Shown here: one piece after another, positions 23,297-36,299 of the stretch
How the letters are laid out: each line of letters starts with the position of its first letter
Numbering within the stretch: position 1 is the stretch's first letter
Assembly (NCBI GenBank): GCA_036023115.1
Contig: JAYKKT010000087.1
Coordinates: 12,912,001-12,976,000 of the forward strand
Source of the DNA: Brasenia schreberi
Lineage: Eukaryota; Streptophyta; Magnoliopsida; Nymphaeales; Cabombaceae
DNA length: 64,000 bases
Reading direction: 5' to 3'
Program-made: the position numbers and the translations under genes
The notes under the pieces: model-generated
Databases searched by the model: none
The model's input: the letters and a program-made list of their open reading frames with translations, nothing else
Told to the model about the DNA's origin: nothing

Positions 23297-24425
23297 TCAA
23301 ATCTCCGGTGCCAATTGCATCTGACCGGCCTCCATGAGCACATTCAACCAGAAATCCATGCTATCGTCTTGGTACATGGAGAATGGCAATGGGGACAGGG
23401 GCGCATTGAACGCCGGATCGATGACGTTGTGGGCTGGAAACTCACTAACGTCGATAGCATATTGTTCTTCTTTAAAGGTCTCTGACCAGAATTCGTCCAC
23501 GTCGGAAAGAGTTTCCGGCCAGAACGCCGTTGAATTGCAGGGTTGGAACATGTTAGTCTCGAAGGAGTCCATGGAGGACTCGTCTGCGGATGCTGAGCTG
23601 ATGGTAGTTCTGTTCTCGCAACTAATGATAGAAGAGGATTCAGTGCTGGAAAACGAGAAATTGCTTGTCGATTCTTGTGGGGACGCCGGATTTCTCTCCG
23701 AGTTCATGGACGGGGCGTCGAGATCTATGTATTGGGGAGGCTTTGCTTCTCTTTGCTGTTTGGCTTTGTTATCTGAAGCTTGAGTCTTAGTGGTGGGCTC
23801 TTTATTCGGGTTCAGTCTCTTTTTTAGGTGGGTGTGCCACACATTCTTAATCTCATTGTCAGTTCTTCCGGGCAATCTCGCTGCGATCGCCGACCATCTG
23901 AAAAAGCCAAACGTTCAAGAACCACATTCAGCACCAGTGCCCATATTGTGAGTCTAGTGACTCATATGTCTCAATCTTTAAAATTGCTATTTCTCATGAA
24001 GTGAAATCGAAATGGTTTCTCACCTATTTCCGAGCATTTCGTGCAATTGAATGATGGTGTCTTCTTCTTCCCTAGTAAAATCTCCTCTCTTGATGTCTGG
24101 CCTCAGATAATTAGTCCATCGCAGTCTGCAACTCTTGCCACACCTCAACAGCCCTGCAGAAGTTTGCAAAAACACCAATCAGCTGAAGAGATTGAAAACC
24201 AAAAGGCAGAACCATCAGGAGAACTTTCTCTTTATCCATTGTTTTTGTGGTTTATAGAGAGAAGAACAGTGTTTCTGGAATTGGGTGTTTACCAGCTTGT
24301 TTAGGGAGTGCCCTCCAGTTGCCATGGCCGAATTTCTGGATATGAGTAACCAAAATTTGGTCCTCTTCTGGAGTCCATGGTCCTTTTTTGAGACCCATCT
24401 TCTCACAGCAGGGTGCCCTCACCAT
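23297..24425 (-). CDS. R2R3-MYB transcription factor, MYB13/14/15 type
   Basis: Three exons: 24425-24293 (133 bp), 24153-24024 (130 bp) and 23897-23297. The first two lengths are canonical for plant R2R3-MYB genes; splice sites are GT/AG and the phases agree. The product is about 287 residues. R2 starts [23 protein letters not shown]2/R3 tryptophans are in place ([30 protein letters not shown]), with F replacing the first W of R3 as usual (GDFTREEED). R3 ends [21 protein letters not shown]. The WHTHLKKRL end and a C-terminal [10 protein letters not shown], like the I-D-x-S-F-W-S-E motif, place it in subgroup 2, whose Arabidopsis members act in cold, wounding and lignin or phenylpropanoid responses. 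The C-terminus is Ser- and acid-rich, typical of activation regions. It looks intact. Specific targets are not readable from sequence. Confidence 0.93.
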
Positions 24426-24570
24426 CTTCTTTGCTCACTGCCTTATTTGCACTGCTAATCTCTGCTGCTCTTTCTCCTTAATGAAACCTGAAAGAGCTCA
24501 CCGCCTCGCCCCTTGTTTAAGGAAGGACTCTCGCACGGATTGTCACCCTTGAGCTGAAGCGCCCATCGTT

Positions 24571-24579
24571 ATTTATAAA
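24571..24579 (-). promoter_or_regulatory. Putative TATA box of the MYB gene
   Basis: Minus-strand TTTATAAAT lies about 146 bases upstream of the ATG at 24425, leaving a leader of roughly 110 bases. Confidence 0.5.
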
Positions 24580-26389
24580 GGAGGAAGGAAGAGGCGAGGC
24601 TCAACACAACCCTCCAATTTTAGAGGGAGGGCCCATCTCTAGGAAGCGAAATGCACGTGGTAAACTGCAATTTCGTGGAAAAAGGCGAATGCTGCTGCAT
24701 TATTAATATTTATTTTCTTTTTGGAGGTCGAAGACGGTTCACAACACCCCCCGACATGCAAGTTGAGAGCCCGGCTGCCAGGTGGGCCTGAGTGCTGCAT
24801 TATTATGTATGTGTATCTTGCTGTATAATGAATGCTGGCTAATGAACTCGGCGACTGACAGTCATTGTTGTATTTATTTTATTACAGTATGAAGAGAAAT
24901 AGATTGGGATCACGTGAAGAGGACAGTGGGAATCGGGGCCCTTTGCAGATTCGGCGATGCTTTAGAGGGCCATTGTCATTGCCATTGGGTGTGAGTCGTC
25001 ATGTTCTCTCTCCTCGGCGGTCAAAACTTTCGTTTTGGGGGTCCATGGATGATTGGATAAGAGATGCATTGGTCTCTCGATTCGTTCATATTTCTAGTGC
25101 AGGACTCGGAGAAGCTGGAAACTGCAAGTAGTGTCACAAATGAGGACACGTGAGGAATAGAGCGTCACTGTGAAGTTGGATAGGAGATGTAGAAAGGAGG
25201 CGAGTCAAGGAAAGAGACAGGCCATGGTAAAACAAGGGAAGAAAGGGACCATTCTCTGCTCTGCTCCTTAATTTGTTGCCTTTATATTTTAAGACATTTA
25301 TTTTGAAGTTCAAATCGTGGAACAACAGTCACCTAGCCAATGGGGCATTGCCAAATACTTTATTAGGTAAATCGCCATTGCCAGCATGGCATGTCTTTGA
25401 AAGGTTAAGCTCTAGGCCTTGTTAGGTATTGAAACGACCCAATGTATATTATATAGCCTTTACTCCAATTCAAGGCTAAGGGTAGTTCATTTCCTCTTCC
25501 TGCTGGGCGCTAGCAGCACTCAAATACAGTAGGAGGAATTCCAGCCGAAACCTTTCTTTTCATGGTAAAACGCATGAGACAGAGATCAGGTTCCAGTAGC
25601 ATCAACAGTAGGAAACACTTAATGTTCTTAATTAGGGATGATTCCACTTCCCCTCGTGTGTTTCGACAAGGTAAGGTGTTCGAATCGTGGAACAACAGGC
25701 ACTCGCTTCGTATTTGCTTTGTGATCTAAACCAACTTAACAAGAGCTGGCTTGTTATTCTATATGAGCTGACATCAGGAACGCATAGCTTGGTTTGAGCT
25801 CGGCTTGTTTCATACATTAAATATATAGAACACATATATGCTAGAAACCACGTTAATAGAAAGAACTGTATTTATATACGATATACATGATTGAAACCAT
25901 GTTAACCAGACGAACTGGGATAAGTACAATGTAAATATGTTACACTATATCATTTGGGTCCTGCCGAACTGAATGACAGTAACCAATGTGTTTTTTTTAA
26001 TCTTTGAAATTCGATTTGTATTCTGCTACTTCTAGATGTTAATTGCCTCCTCATGCTATTGATTTTCCTCATTCAACTTGCTCGGCATGCTTAGCCCCGG
26101 GAGTGCTCCACCCTCTCTGCTCATAACCAACAAGTCTTTGAAGCTGAAGGAGGTTAATTGGGAGTTCAACAGTTGGAATGGCCATGATCCCGTCCCAAAA
26201 AGCTGAAGCTGCCAACCTCCAATTGCGGGTGAGCTAGTCAGCCTGTATCACCAGTCAGGTGACTGAGCAATCCATATAATGAACAAAATACTATTGGGCA
26301 TGCTTAAGTAATCTACAAACCATAACAATGAACTTGACTTTGATCACCATTTGATAAGTTTGGCATCATAAAGAATTCACCAAATTAAT

Positions 26390-26491
26390 CAGGTACTCAT
26401 ACTTCCGTTGGAAATTAACTAGGATTGCCAAATGCAAAATCAGGTACTCATACTTCCGTTGGAAATTAACTAGGATTGCCAAATGCAAATT
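26390..26491. repeat. Two-copy 51-bp tandem repeat
   Basis: CAGGTACTCATACTTCCGTT at 26390 recurs at 26441, with the following 31 bases repeated exactly. Confidence 0.9.
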
Positions 26492-27170
26492 TCTTTCAAG
26501 AAGTGTGCAACAATTAGTGCCCTTTTTTGGTACAACGGGAAGTCTGAAGCCAGATCTCATGACACTTCAACTTGTGAGTAAAGCCCCCAAGCCAGGTGAG
26601 CTGTTCGTCACTCTTCGTGTACAATTGCCTTCAAATCCTCATCGACGAGTCCAACATTGTATTTAATGAAAGCTTAAAAGTACGGCTGATGAGAGATGTG
26701 TTTGTTGATGACACCAGCATGATGTACTTTCTAATATATGTGCCTATGTGAAAGGGAAATAATATCCCAGTGGATGAATTTATAAAATAGCTCCAAAGAA
26801 AAACTGTTGTGTGGAATTGACTAATTTCACAGCGTTTTCATACGTGATCGATGTGAAATAAGAGCTCAAATAAATTGAAGGAAATTCGTGTAAATATTGA
26901 CCATCGATTAAAGACTAGTTGCTGGAACGGTTTAGTTGTCAAGCAAGTGAAAAATGTAGCCGTTTATTCAATATGTTATAAAGAGCCCTATTGACTTGCC
27001 TTTCATTGCATGGTGCTCGATCGATATGCACAACGTGTGTACACTAGTCAATAATGATGTATGCAAGTCGGAAACGGGCTTCTTTGAAATCAACAATGAT
27101 GACCCACCATCTCGTTACTTTCTTTATGGTAAGTCTATGGAAACCAGTAAATAATGTAAACAATAGATTG

Positions 27171-27190
27171 TGGAATCTCTCTCTCTCCCC

Positions 27191-27221
<31 letters not shown>

Positions 27222-27222
27222 A

Positions 27223-27257
<35 letters not shown>
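27171..27257. repeat. Compound CT-AT-AG microsatellite
   Basis: A (CT)n run, a central (AT)n run and a longer (AG)n run are arranged nearly as a palindrome, so the segment could fold on itself. Confidence 0.95.
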
Positions 27258-28881
27258 AATGTGATGTGGGGTCAACGGTCTCATCACCACCCTTCGATTA
27301 ATCGAATAGAATATCTATAACCAAATGATGTTAACAGCTCTCACTCTCTATGCACAGACATACATAGGCAACCAAGTTGGGCACAATCAGTTTCTGCTTT
27401 CCTATGAAATATTTTAACTGCAAAAGTTGTTAGATCAATCTTATCTGTGATTGCGTTCATTTTCTTCCATTTCACACTACGCTATTTTAAATTTACAGAT
27501 ATAATCCATGTCAGAAGCAACTTATTAGAAAAACAAATAGATGCGCACCAACAAAAACTTAGACCAGAACATACATTAAAGTAAACCAAAACTTAGAAAA
27601 TATATGGCTTTGGCACGTATCTTATATGGAAATCGAGATGTGCAAGAGTGAAACTGGCTCGATCTGGCATCGCATATTTACCTGGCTTAATCTATTTGAT
27701 AATCTCGTTTTATATGCCTTCCACCATGGATTGTGCTTTGGTCGTTAATTAAACTGAGATTCGACCTCCTCTAATAAGGAGTTTTGAACTCTGAAAACTA
27801 TCTTCGTTTTGAATCTTGAAGACTTGAATGTGTGATGTATCGTATTCTGCTGCGGGACCTCGAAATCTTTTTTGGAGTGGTCCGAAGTGCAGTTCAGATG
27901 AGAAATGTGTAAGCAATTGATTCCCTAAATACCGCAAAGTTTTCTGAAACTAGAGCTATAAAGTTTAAGTAGATTACAAGCATTTTAATACGCCAAACCT
28001 ACGCATTTATTCAGCAAATATGGATGTATTGCAGCATATGGACCAGAAGCAAACGCCTTTAAATGATCAAAGTAACCAATCCATCAAACTCTTAAAGTAG
28101 AAACTTAAAATAATATAAGGCATCACGTTTAACAGATCGGCGAAGGCGATCGACGCAAATATATTTCATGAAGATGACCCTCATCAGGGCTGGGGCCCAC
28201 CCAGTAGGTGCAGACGTCCGTGTGCGTGTGGGCTTGCCAGCCTTGCTGTGTTTGTTTCTGGCCCCACGATCCTTCCACCTCATTACTCATGCTCAGAATC
28301 TTAAAACAAAATATAAAATTTTAGTTTAAAATGGATGTTACATACATGAAATCAATTAGTGCATTTAAAATGGCCGAAAACTAAGAAGATGTCAATTTTA
28401 TAGGAGACGTTGTTGTTCACGCTTTGCCAAAACGAAACAACGCTGTAGTGCTTTAGTTAGCACGACAAAGGCACCAAGAAAGCAAATATTCCGTTGACAG
28501 CACAGATTTTGTCCGCACCTATCAACTTGGCAGCCTGGACCTTGGATTGCTAGGCGGGGTGGAGGCCGGTCTCAGCTTTGACCGGTTTCGTCAAGGTCAT
28601 CTGCAAGGCTCGTACGTGCTCCTTCATTTCGTTCAAGTCCACAAAGCTTTCTTTGAATTCTAACAGTTGCTTTCTTTTTTGGAAAACTTGAAGGGTGTTT
28701 AATCTAAATTTCTTGTGGACCAAAATGGCTTTGAGTAGGTACGTGTATTGTACGCATCTGCATAAAAATATGTATGAATTAATGTATTTTCCTTATAAGA
28801 AGACATACGACTTTCAAGACATGTTATATGAAAAGAGCGAAGGTATCAAGACTAGAATAAATCGTGTTTTTCAATGTCAGC

Positions 28882-29012
28882 TTCTCTCTCTCTCTCTGGG
28901 TTACAATGGGAGGCCAAAGCTTAAGACATCCGTGCACCCCCTTGGAATCGAACTCACCACCTGCGAGTGGGAGTCAGAGAGCCCCAGCAGTGAGCTAACG
29001 AACGCTCTTGGT
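28882..29012 (-). repeat. tRNA-derived SINE
   Basis: On the minus strand: TTAGCTCACTGCTGG (A box, about 28984-28998), GGTGAGTTCGATTCC (B box, 28944-28958), GGGGGTGCACGGATG, then TTTGGCCTCCCATTGTAAC and a short GA-run. The spacing of the two Pol III boxes fits a tRNA-derived promoter. The 3' half matches the truncated copy at 10487-10580. The flanks lack a clear target-site duplication. It is not a tRNA gene: there is no cloverleaf or anticodon arm. Confidence 0.65.
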
Positions 29013-32000
29013 GCTCATGTAAAATTTCAAAGCTGCTGTTAGTCTTGGTATTTGGATGTTCGGCATTATGCTGCTAACCTTATATAGTGATCTTGATTGA
29101 TGACCGCCAACTTTTCCTTTTCCTGTTTTGGGGTAAAGGATAGATATCCGGAAGCGCACAACGACCCCGACTAGTTAGTTCATCACGACTAAGTTCTCCC
29201 AAAACCTTGAAAAGAAACGAGGCCGGTTTCGATTCTGATTTAATTCTAGAACCATATAAAAGCGATAATAGAGATCTACAAATTTTGAAAAAGAACAATG
29301 AAAATGGACCAAAATCGGGGGTTTCCGGTTCTGTTACGAATCTCGGTCTGGGTCCAGCTGGTTTCCAGTCAGGTTTGATTTCGGTTGGAACCGTCGATCC
29401 AGCTCCAAATCGGACATGTCTAATGACGGCCAACTTTGCAAATGCATGTATCACACAATCGACACTATTTGATGAATTAATTAAAACAGTTTTTCTTTTC
29501 CCTTTTGCCATGAAAAGATAAGAAGAAAGAATATGACAACAAAAAGCAATGCACCATAGTGCTTAGTCAAAGGAAATAGTGCAATCAATTGTTAAATACT
29601 TGTTAATTATGGCCTTGAATTGCACAAATTTCAACTTTAAAAGTATCGTATCTCCCACTAGATATGAAACCTTTATGTAGCCCTACCACGGTATGCAATA
29701 TATCATTACTTTGAGCAACTTTATAGATCTTGTATTATTTCTATAATTGAGACGGCATTGCTATATCATGCTTCTAAAGGCAGTCTTAGCAGAGCATGCA
29801 GATGAAGCACCTTGGCCTTTGACAAACACTAACAAGATAGTTCATTTTTAAAGAAAAATTATTTTAGTGCTTCTCATTCATCATAGGGATCATGCTTGCT
29901 TCAAAAGGTCTTCATCCAAAAGAAGCATGAACTGTGAAATGTTCTTGCATGCAGCAAATGAAATTATCGCCTGCAAAATATACTGGTGGTGGTGATGAAA
30001 CATGTCGTCACCCGATAATGCTTTCCAGTATCTATGCACCGTGGCGAACGACATGTTCAACTAGAAATATCGACAACACAATAACCTTGTGGAGCATGTG
30101 AAACTATGGTAAGCGATGTATGACAAGCAATATTAATGGTTAAGAGTTTCAAATGAATTAGTTAATATTTATTTCTCTTGGTAGCACAAAACTTAACTAG
30201 CAAAAATGCGTCCGCCGAGACAAACTCTTGTTGATCGAACCAAAATAATCTTCAAGTTGTAGGTCAAAGGTTCAATACTCAATAGAGATGTCTACTAGGG
30301 TCTGCAGTCCCTTACGTGCCAACTATAATAATTAAAACCTAAAAGAGAGGCTTGTGCTTTGTAATAAGTGATCATTTTCCTTTTAGACAAGGTACGAATT
30401 CAGAGAAGAAATTAACAATAGAGATTCTACAAGAAAGACAATGCAAATTACTATTAGAATGTAAAATTGGGTAGTATACATATAATTAACTCAAAATTCC
30501 CATACGCTTGTTGGGCAACTAGTTAATGTGAAATATAATAATAATTCTCTCTCTTCATCTCTCGCTAAATAGCTACTGTTGGTGAAAAGAGAGCGTTGAA
30601 GTGAGTGTGAATGTTGCTGCAGCATGTCAAATTAAGATCAACGTCCCTCCTCGTGCAACTGTGTCAAGTCAAACTTTGTGTGCTCTGCGTGGGACGCTAG
30701 CAAGAGAGACACGGTTCTCACTCGGTAGTGAGACCCACAACAGCATGTGACCGACGAGGCTACCAACCTTGACCACCCCATATATGGATAGAAGATATAT
30801 TGAACCAGCAGACCAGGTGCCCCAATCAATCAAGTGGTTTGCCCTCTGTCCAAATGGGTCAGACTCACTGCCGCCAAGTTTAGAGCTGAAATATCCACAT
30901 AACCAAAGAGAGATGGACGAGGAGCCCTGCCGTACCGACCAATTTAGCAGTAGACTATACCAAGTTGGATTTCGTTTTGTTGCCTGCACTTGACATTGAC
31001 CGGGGTCCGTTTGCCGGCCTAGCAAATTTTGATATATTGATCAACCGTGGGACGTGCTATTCCCATTTCTGATATTAAGCTACGTACATACTATCATCAG
31101 TTTATTTCAGTCAATAATTTTCAGGAAGATGGATGTATCATAGGCTGTTGGATCGGCACCCATAGTTGTTCGATGGTTCAGATCCTACGCGAGATCATTC
31201 GGCATACGATCGTTTTTATGCTTTTTTTTTCTTTTTGAAGGAACTACAACGTGATTCATTGCCAAATAAAATGCAACATTTTTCTTGCGAATTATTCAAT
31301 TCTTTTTGTTCTATCTGTGCATCTATATGGGGTCTCCCTACACCATCTTCGCGATCGAAAACGGGGAAAGTTCTGCGACCAGGCTCAAGTTGACCATGGA
31401 AGGCGTAGCGCAATGTGTATCCAAAATAATAATGCTCAATCATAAGTGGTTCGACTTTAATCCAAACTGAGACCGGGACAAGACCCACATTCAATTGGTT
31501 TTGAAACTTTTAAACCAAATATTTATATTTGCATATGCCAAATCGAAAACCAAGCTTGTTAAAATAACTTTTTTTTTTCACTTACGTACATTACATAAGA
31601 GCAAAAAAGTTTTTACTCATCCAACATCATCTAAAGTAATAGTCATCTTATCCTTTATCATAATGTAATATGTGAAAAGTGTTTGTGTTCAACTACCATC
31701 ATTCATAAAAAATGATGAGCAGTAAATGGTCCAAAAACCTCCTACACCAATTCAACGTATTTATAGGGTTCAGGTTAATAGCCAATCTCCTTCCTATTAC
31801 ACCTTATAAGTGGTGATTTGTAAAGTTGAGAAGTAAATCTAAAATACAAAGAGGATCAACCTCACTATCCTCTACTTCACTTTTATAAAATCAGCATCAT
31901 CTCTCTTTAGAGGATGAATCTTCATGTTGTTGTGAATGACCAGCCTCATTATTATCATATGCTAAAGCAGCTACATCGACAACACAGCTACCACATCATC

Positions 32001-32130
32001 TCCTGCAACATGGCCCTTGGTTAAAGGTTATCTTCCCGTGATGATACCACAAGGTTCGTTTTCTTTTTTTTCTTCGAATTTTTTAATGCAGTAATTATTT
32101 GCTTGTCTAATAGTCTATATGAACAAAAAA
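29013..32130. other. Intergenic DNA
   Basis: No gene recognised. Open frames at 29080-29521 and 30638-31494 lack any family pattern I know. A SINE-like copy lies at 30215-30345. Confidence 0.5.
30215..30345 (+). repeat. SINE-like element
   Basis: GTAGGTCAAAGGTTCAATACTC (B-box-like), then GATGTCTACTAGGGTCTGCAG and GTGCCAACTATAAT. The A-box is not clear. Confidence 0.35.
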
Positions 32131-34968
32131 ATAACAACTAAGCCCTTTCCAATACTAGACGAGGTTGGCTACATGGATTCTTTGTTTTCACATAGCCTTG
32201 TCATGTATCATGTTAGCAGTTAACTCAACATAAGCTAGATCAATCTTTATTGTTTTTTTCAACACTTTTGTGATCGTTCTCTACCTTTTTTAATACTTTG
32301 AAAATCTAGTTTTTCATACCTTCTTATAGGCGCTTCTTTTTATTCTCTTTCTATATGTCCAAACCATCTTAAACGATATTCTTTTATTTTATCCTCTATT
32401 GGTACCAATTCCAATTTGTTTCTCACAACCTCATTATGTATACAGTCTTTCCTTGTATACTACTCATTCTTTCCTTGTATACTACTCATTCATCTCAATA
32501 TATTCGTTTCTGTCACAAACATCTTTTATACATGTTGATGATTAACTGCCCAACACTCATAACCATAACACATGGCAAGTCTAATTGTTGCTCTATAATA
32601 TTTACATTTTAACCTTAATGGTATCTTCTTGTCACAAAGAATATATGATGCTCCTCATTAATTCTATGCATAACATCTCCATCAATTTTTTTAATCACTA
32701 TGAAAAATTGACCCTAAGTATTTAAAACTTTATTTTTGAGATGCAATCAGTGTCAATTTTAATTTTTATGTCCTCTTAAGTAACAAAATGATCAAACTTA
32801 CATTTCATATATTCTGTTTTCGTTCTACTAAGTCGAAAGCCTTTACTTTCTAGTGTTTCTCTTCATAGTTTTAATTTTCTATTAACTTTTTCCTTAGACT
32901 CCTCCATTAACACAATGTCATCTGTAAATAACATAACAAAGGTACTTCATCTTGAATATATTTTGTTAACTCATTAATCACCTTTATAAATAAGTATGAA
33001 ATTAAAGTTAATCCTTGATGTAACCCAATATTAACTTCAAAAAAGTCTATCATTCCTTCTTGAGTCCTCACACATATTTTTGCACCATCATACATATCTC
33101 TAATAAGATTTATGTATGTCAATGGTATACCTCTTTTTCCAAGGTTCTTTAAACAACATTCATCGGTACTCTATCATAAGCTTTTTCTAAATCAATAAAT
33201 ATCATATGAAGGTCTTTCTTTTTTGCTCTAAAATGTTTCATAAAACGTCTCAAAAGGTAGAAATTGTAGTTTATATACATTTTCAATTTTGCTAATTCTC
33301 CTAAGCTAATACTAACATCTTTATTTTCATTAAAAAAACTTATAAAATCTTTTTTCTATCTATTTATCATCATTTACCACTATAATTTTCTCATCTTCAT
33401 CTTTGATAAATCTAACAAAATTAAGATCCTTAGTTTTTTTATCTCTAATCCTAGTTATCTTAAAAATATCTCTTTTACCCTCTTTCAAGTTCAGCTTTTA
33501 TACAAATCCTATCAAATTTTTGCTTCTGTGACCTTTTTCGCTTTTTTCTTTACTTTCTTACAAGCCTCTAAAGTTTCACTAGTCTTCTTATAATAATTTA
33601 ATTTGTAACATGCCCTATTTGTTTTGATTTTATCTTTCACCACTTCACTCCACCACGAGGCTTTTTTTGTGCCGGTATACCTCCCTTAGATTCTCCTAAC
33701 ACATTTTTCTCTACTTTTCTAATATTTATAGTCATATTGTTCTACATATCACAAATTGTACCAACATAATTTCAAGTATCTCCTTGAAGGACTTTCTATT
33801 TAAATATCTCTTCTTTCTCGCTTTTGAGGTTCCACCATTTAGTCTGAATAGCTCGATACACTCTTTTCTTCTTTGTCCACTTTTTTACATGTAAATTCAT
33901 AACTAAAAGTCGATGTTGGGTGGTTAAGATTTCTCGTAGAATTACCTTACAATTTTTACAACACGATCTATCTTTTTTCCTACAAACAAAATAATTAATT
34001 TGTGTTTGTGATAAGCCACTGTTATAAGTAATTAAATATTCATCTCATTTTTTGAAGATTGTATTGACTATAAAGAGATCAAATGTCGTAGCAAAATTTA
34101 AAATCTCTCAACCTTCCTCACTTATATCTCCAAAATCAAAGTTTTCATAAGTACCTTGATATCTTAATGTCTCTTTACCGATATGTTCATTTAAGTCTCT
34201 TTTTAAACAAATCATCTTCCCTTGTGAAATTCTTGAATCACCTTATCTAACTCTTTACAAAAAGCCGTCTTTATACTATCTTCTAGTCCTACTTGGGGTG
34301 CGTAAGCACAAACTATATTCAAAACCTATGCTCCTAGAACTAATTTTAACATCATGATTCGGTCACCATATTGTTGTATTTCTACTACATTATTCTTTAA
34401 ATCTTTATTTACGATCATACCAACACCGTTTCGAACCTTTTCCTTTCCTAAGAATCATAATTTAAAACTTGTATCCTAAATCTCCTTTGTTTTTTCTCCA
34501 AACCACTTTATCTTTTGTAAATATAAGATATGAATCTTTCTCTGAATCATAGTATCCACTATCTCCATTAGCTTACCGGACAATGTTCCGATATTCCAAG
34601 AACCAATACGAATCTTATTATATGAGACAAGTTTTCCTACTCTAAAATTTGTTCACTACATTCAGACGACAATGTTGCGGAATTAACTTCTTTACTCATA
34701 CTCATTCATGATGTGGGAACCCTCTCTACAATTGATTCACTACATCCGAGCGGAAATGTAAAGTTATTACTCATTTTTCATGACATTCGGGCTTTGTAAT
34801 GCATCGCTGGGATGGGACGCCCCAACATAATGCTCATAATTTATATAATCCATGGTATAAAAATCTGACAAAGTTTTACGGTGACTTTCGAAAGCCTAAC
34901 ACATTCCCTCTCTTTTATGGAGGTTTGGAACAGGACATGTAAGAGTGATCCCTTACATGAGCGAAGTT
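32131..34968 (-). mobile_element. RTE-clade LINE, copy C, degenerate but end-to-end
   Basis: The minus-strand copy runs from the tail (AACAACTAAGCC...) at 32131 to a 5' end matching the other long copies (CCATGTAAGGGATCACTC... reading) at about 34968. All domains are recognisable at DNA level: 5' region, AP-endonuclease, linker, RT and the R-G-R-P end. Many stops and frameshifts are present. About 370 bp of the RT N-terminal part is missing at 33252/33253, where CTCAAAAGG joins TAGAAATTG. It keeps sequence at two places where copies A and B carry deletions, so it predates that subfamily. It lies between the MYB gene and EAF6, in no recognised gene. Confidence 0.85.
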
Positions 34969-36145
34969 AGACTAGTCATATATATATATATATATGAAAA
35001 AAATTTAAAAATTAAGAAAAAGAAAAAAGAAAAGAGACATCGTCCAGGGCGTGTATGTACTCTTGACTCCTTTAGAAGATAGCGATAGAGCAAACGGAGG
35101 GAAAGGAGAGAGAGAGCCAAAGGTAAAGAGGTGACAGTGGGGGTGTCAAGATAGACAGGGCATGCTAGAGTGACACACTGTCAGGGGCAAAAGGGTCTAA
35201 GGGTACCCGCATGGCAATTTAAGGTGTGCAGAGATGTTTGCATATTAAATATATACAAGTTGCACCAAGGATGAAACTCTTTCACACACATTTTTATTCT
35301 GAAAGAGAGGGAAAGATATCAGGAAGATAAATCAATTCCAGTATCTTAGTGAAAACGTTTAGAGAGACCGTATTTTATATTTTTATATATAGGTGCGCAC
35401 CTATAAGATAGTCATTAAAGCTGGCCTGCTTTTGGTCAAAATGGGTTTAGTACTTGTCTAGTGCACTGTTCAAAGCAACGTCACACCAGCTTAATTTTTT
35501 AATTCAGACACTCGTGTGATTGTTTGACTCATTTTTATTTGTCATAATCATCACCTTCAACTTTGAAGTTTGTCATTATATCCGTCACCAGAAAAGCACT
35601 CGCACGGCGTCGCGAGTTTAGTTTGCGGCTTTGATTCAGATTGTAGTGTACACAACTTTCAATTTTTTCCGCGTCAGATTCCTGTGTTTGGAAATGGATT
35701 CGATGTTAAAATATGGCCTTACAGAATTTTAAAATTTCCGTCCTTTTAGAATAAGTTAGAAGTTTGGGGCACTTATTTGCATATTCCATCAAACTTCATC
35801 TTCGCCGGATAATCATCAGAGCTCCACCAGAAGGCACAAATTAGTCGGCGCTCTACCTAACTTCCTGGGAGTTTTGTGAGAATTTCCTTGGGTTGTTGGC
35901 CCTGCAGGAGAAACTTGTGTATTGGCCAGACGTCGTTACGTTTGTGGTCAAGTCAGGCAGCTACGTCCTCCACCAGCGTGCAGCAAAACTCAAGAAGTTG
36001 CAGCAACTTTTTTATCCAAGATTCTAGCATAAAATATATTTAAAGGCTCTCTCTCTCTTACTTACATATACGTGTGTATATATATACATATATACATATA
36101 TACATATATATATATATTTATATATACATATATAAGAGAGATGTT
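34969..36145. other. Intergenic DNA left of LINE copy A
   Basis: No gene recognised. TA-rich repeats lie at 34978-34996 and 36075-36133. The left target-site copy of LINE A (TAAGAGAGATGTT) is at 36133-36145. Confidence 0.6.
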
Positions 36146-36299
36146 GAAATATTTTCGCCCGAATGTAGTGAATCAATTATAGAGAGAGTTCCCACATCAT
36201 GGATAGGTGTGGGTAAAGAAGTTAGTCCCGCTACATTGCCGCCCAAATGTAGTGAAAATTTTTCAGAGAGGGTTTCCGAATTTTGATTATGGACGGATG

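Larger units (their letters stand above)
24580..28881. other. Intergenic DNA
   Basis: No gene recognised. Contents: the MYB upstream region, a two-copy 51-bp tandem repeat at 26390-26491, a compound microsatellite at 27171-27257, and two copies of a TTCRAATCGTGGAACAACAG block (about 25313 and 25680) that may be SINE-derived. Confidence 0.5.

Noticed and set aside
23334..23783. 149-codon plus-strand frame
   Set aside because: It is the antisense shadow of MYB exon 3.
28944..28998. Possible tRNA gene, because Pol III A and B boxes are present
   Set aside because: No acceptor stem or anticodon arm can be drawn, and the sequence continues into a repeat tail shared with 10487-10580; it is a SINE.
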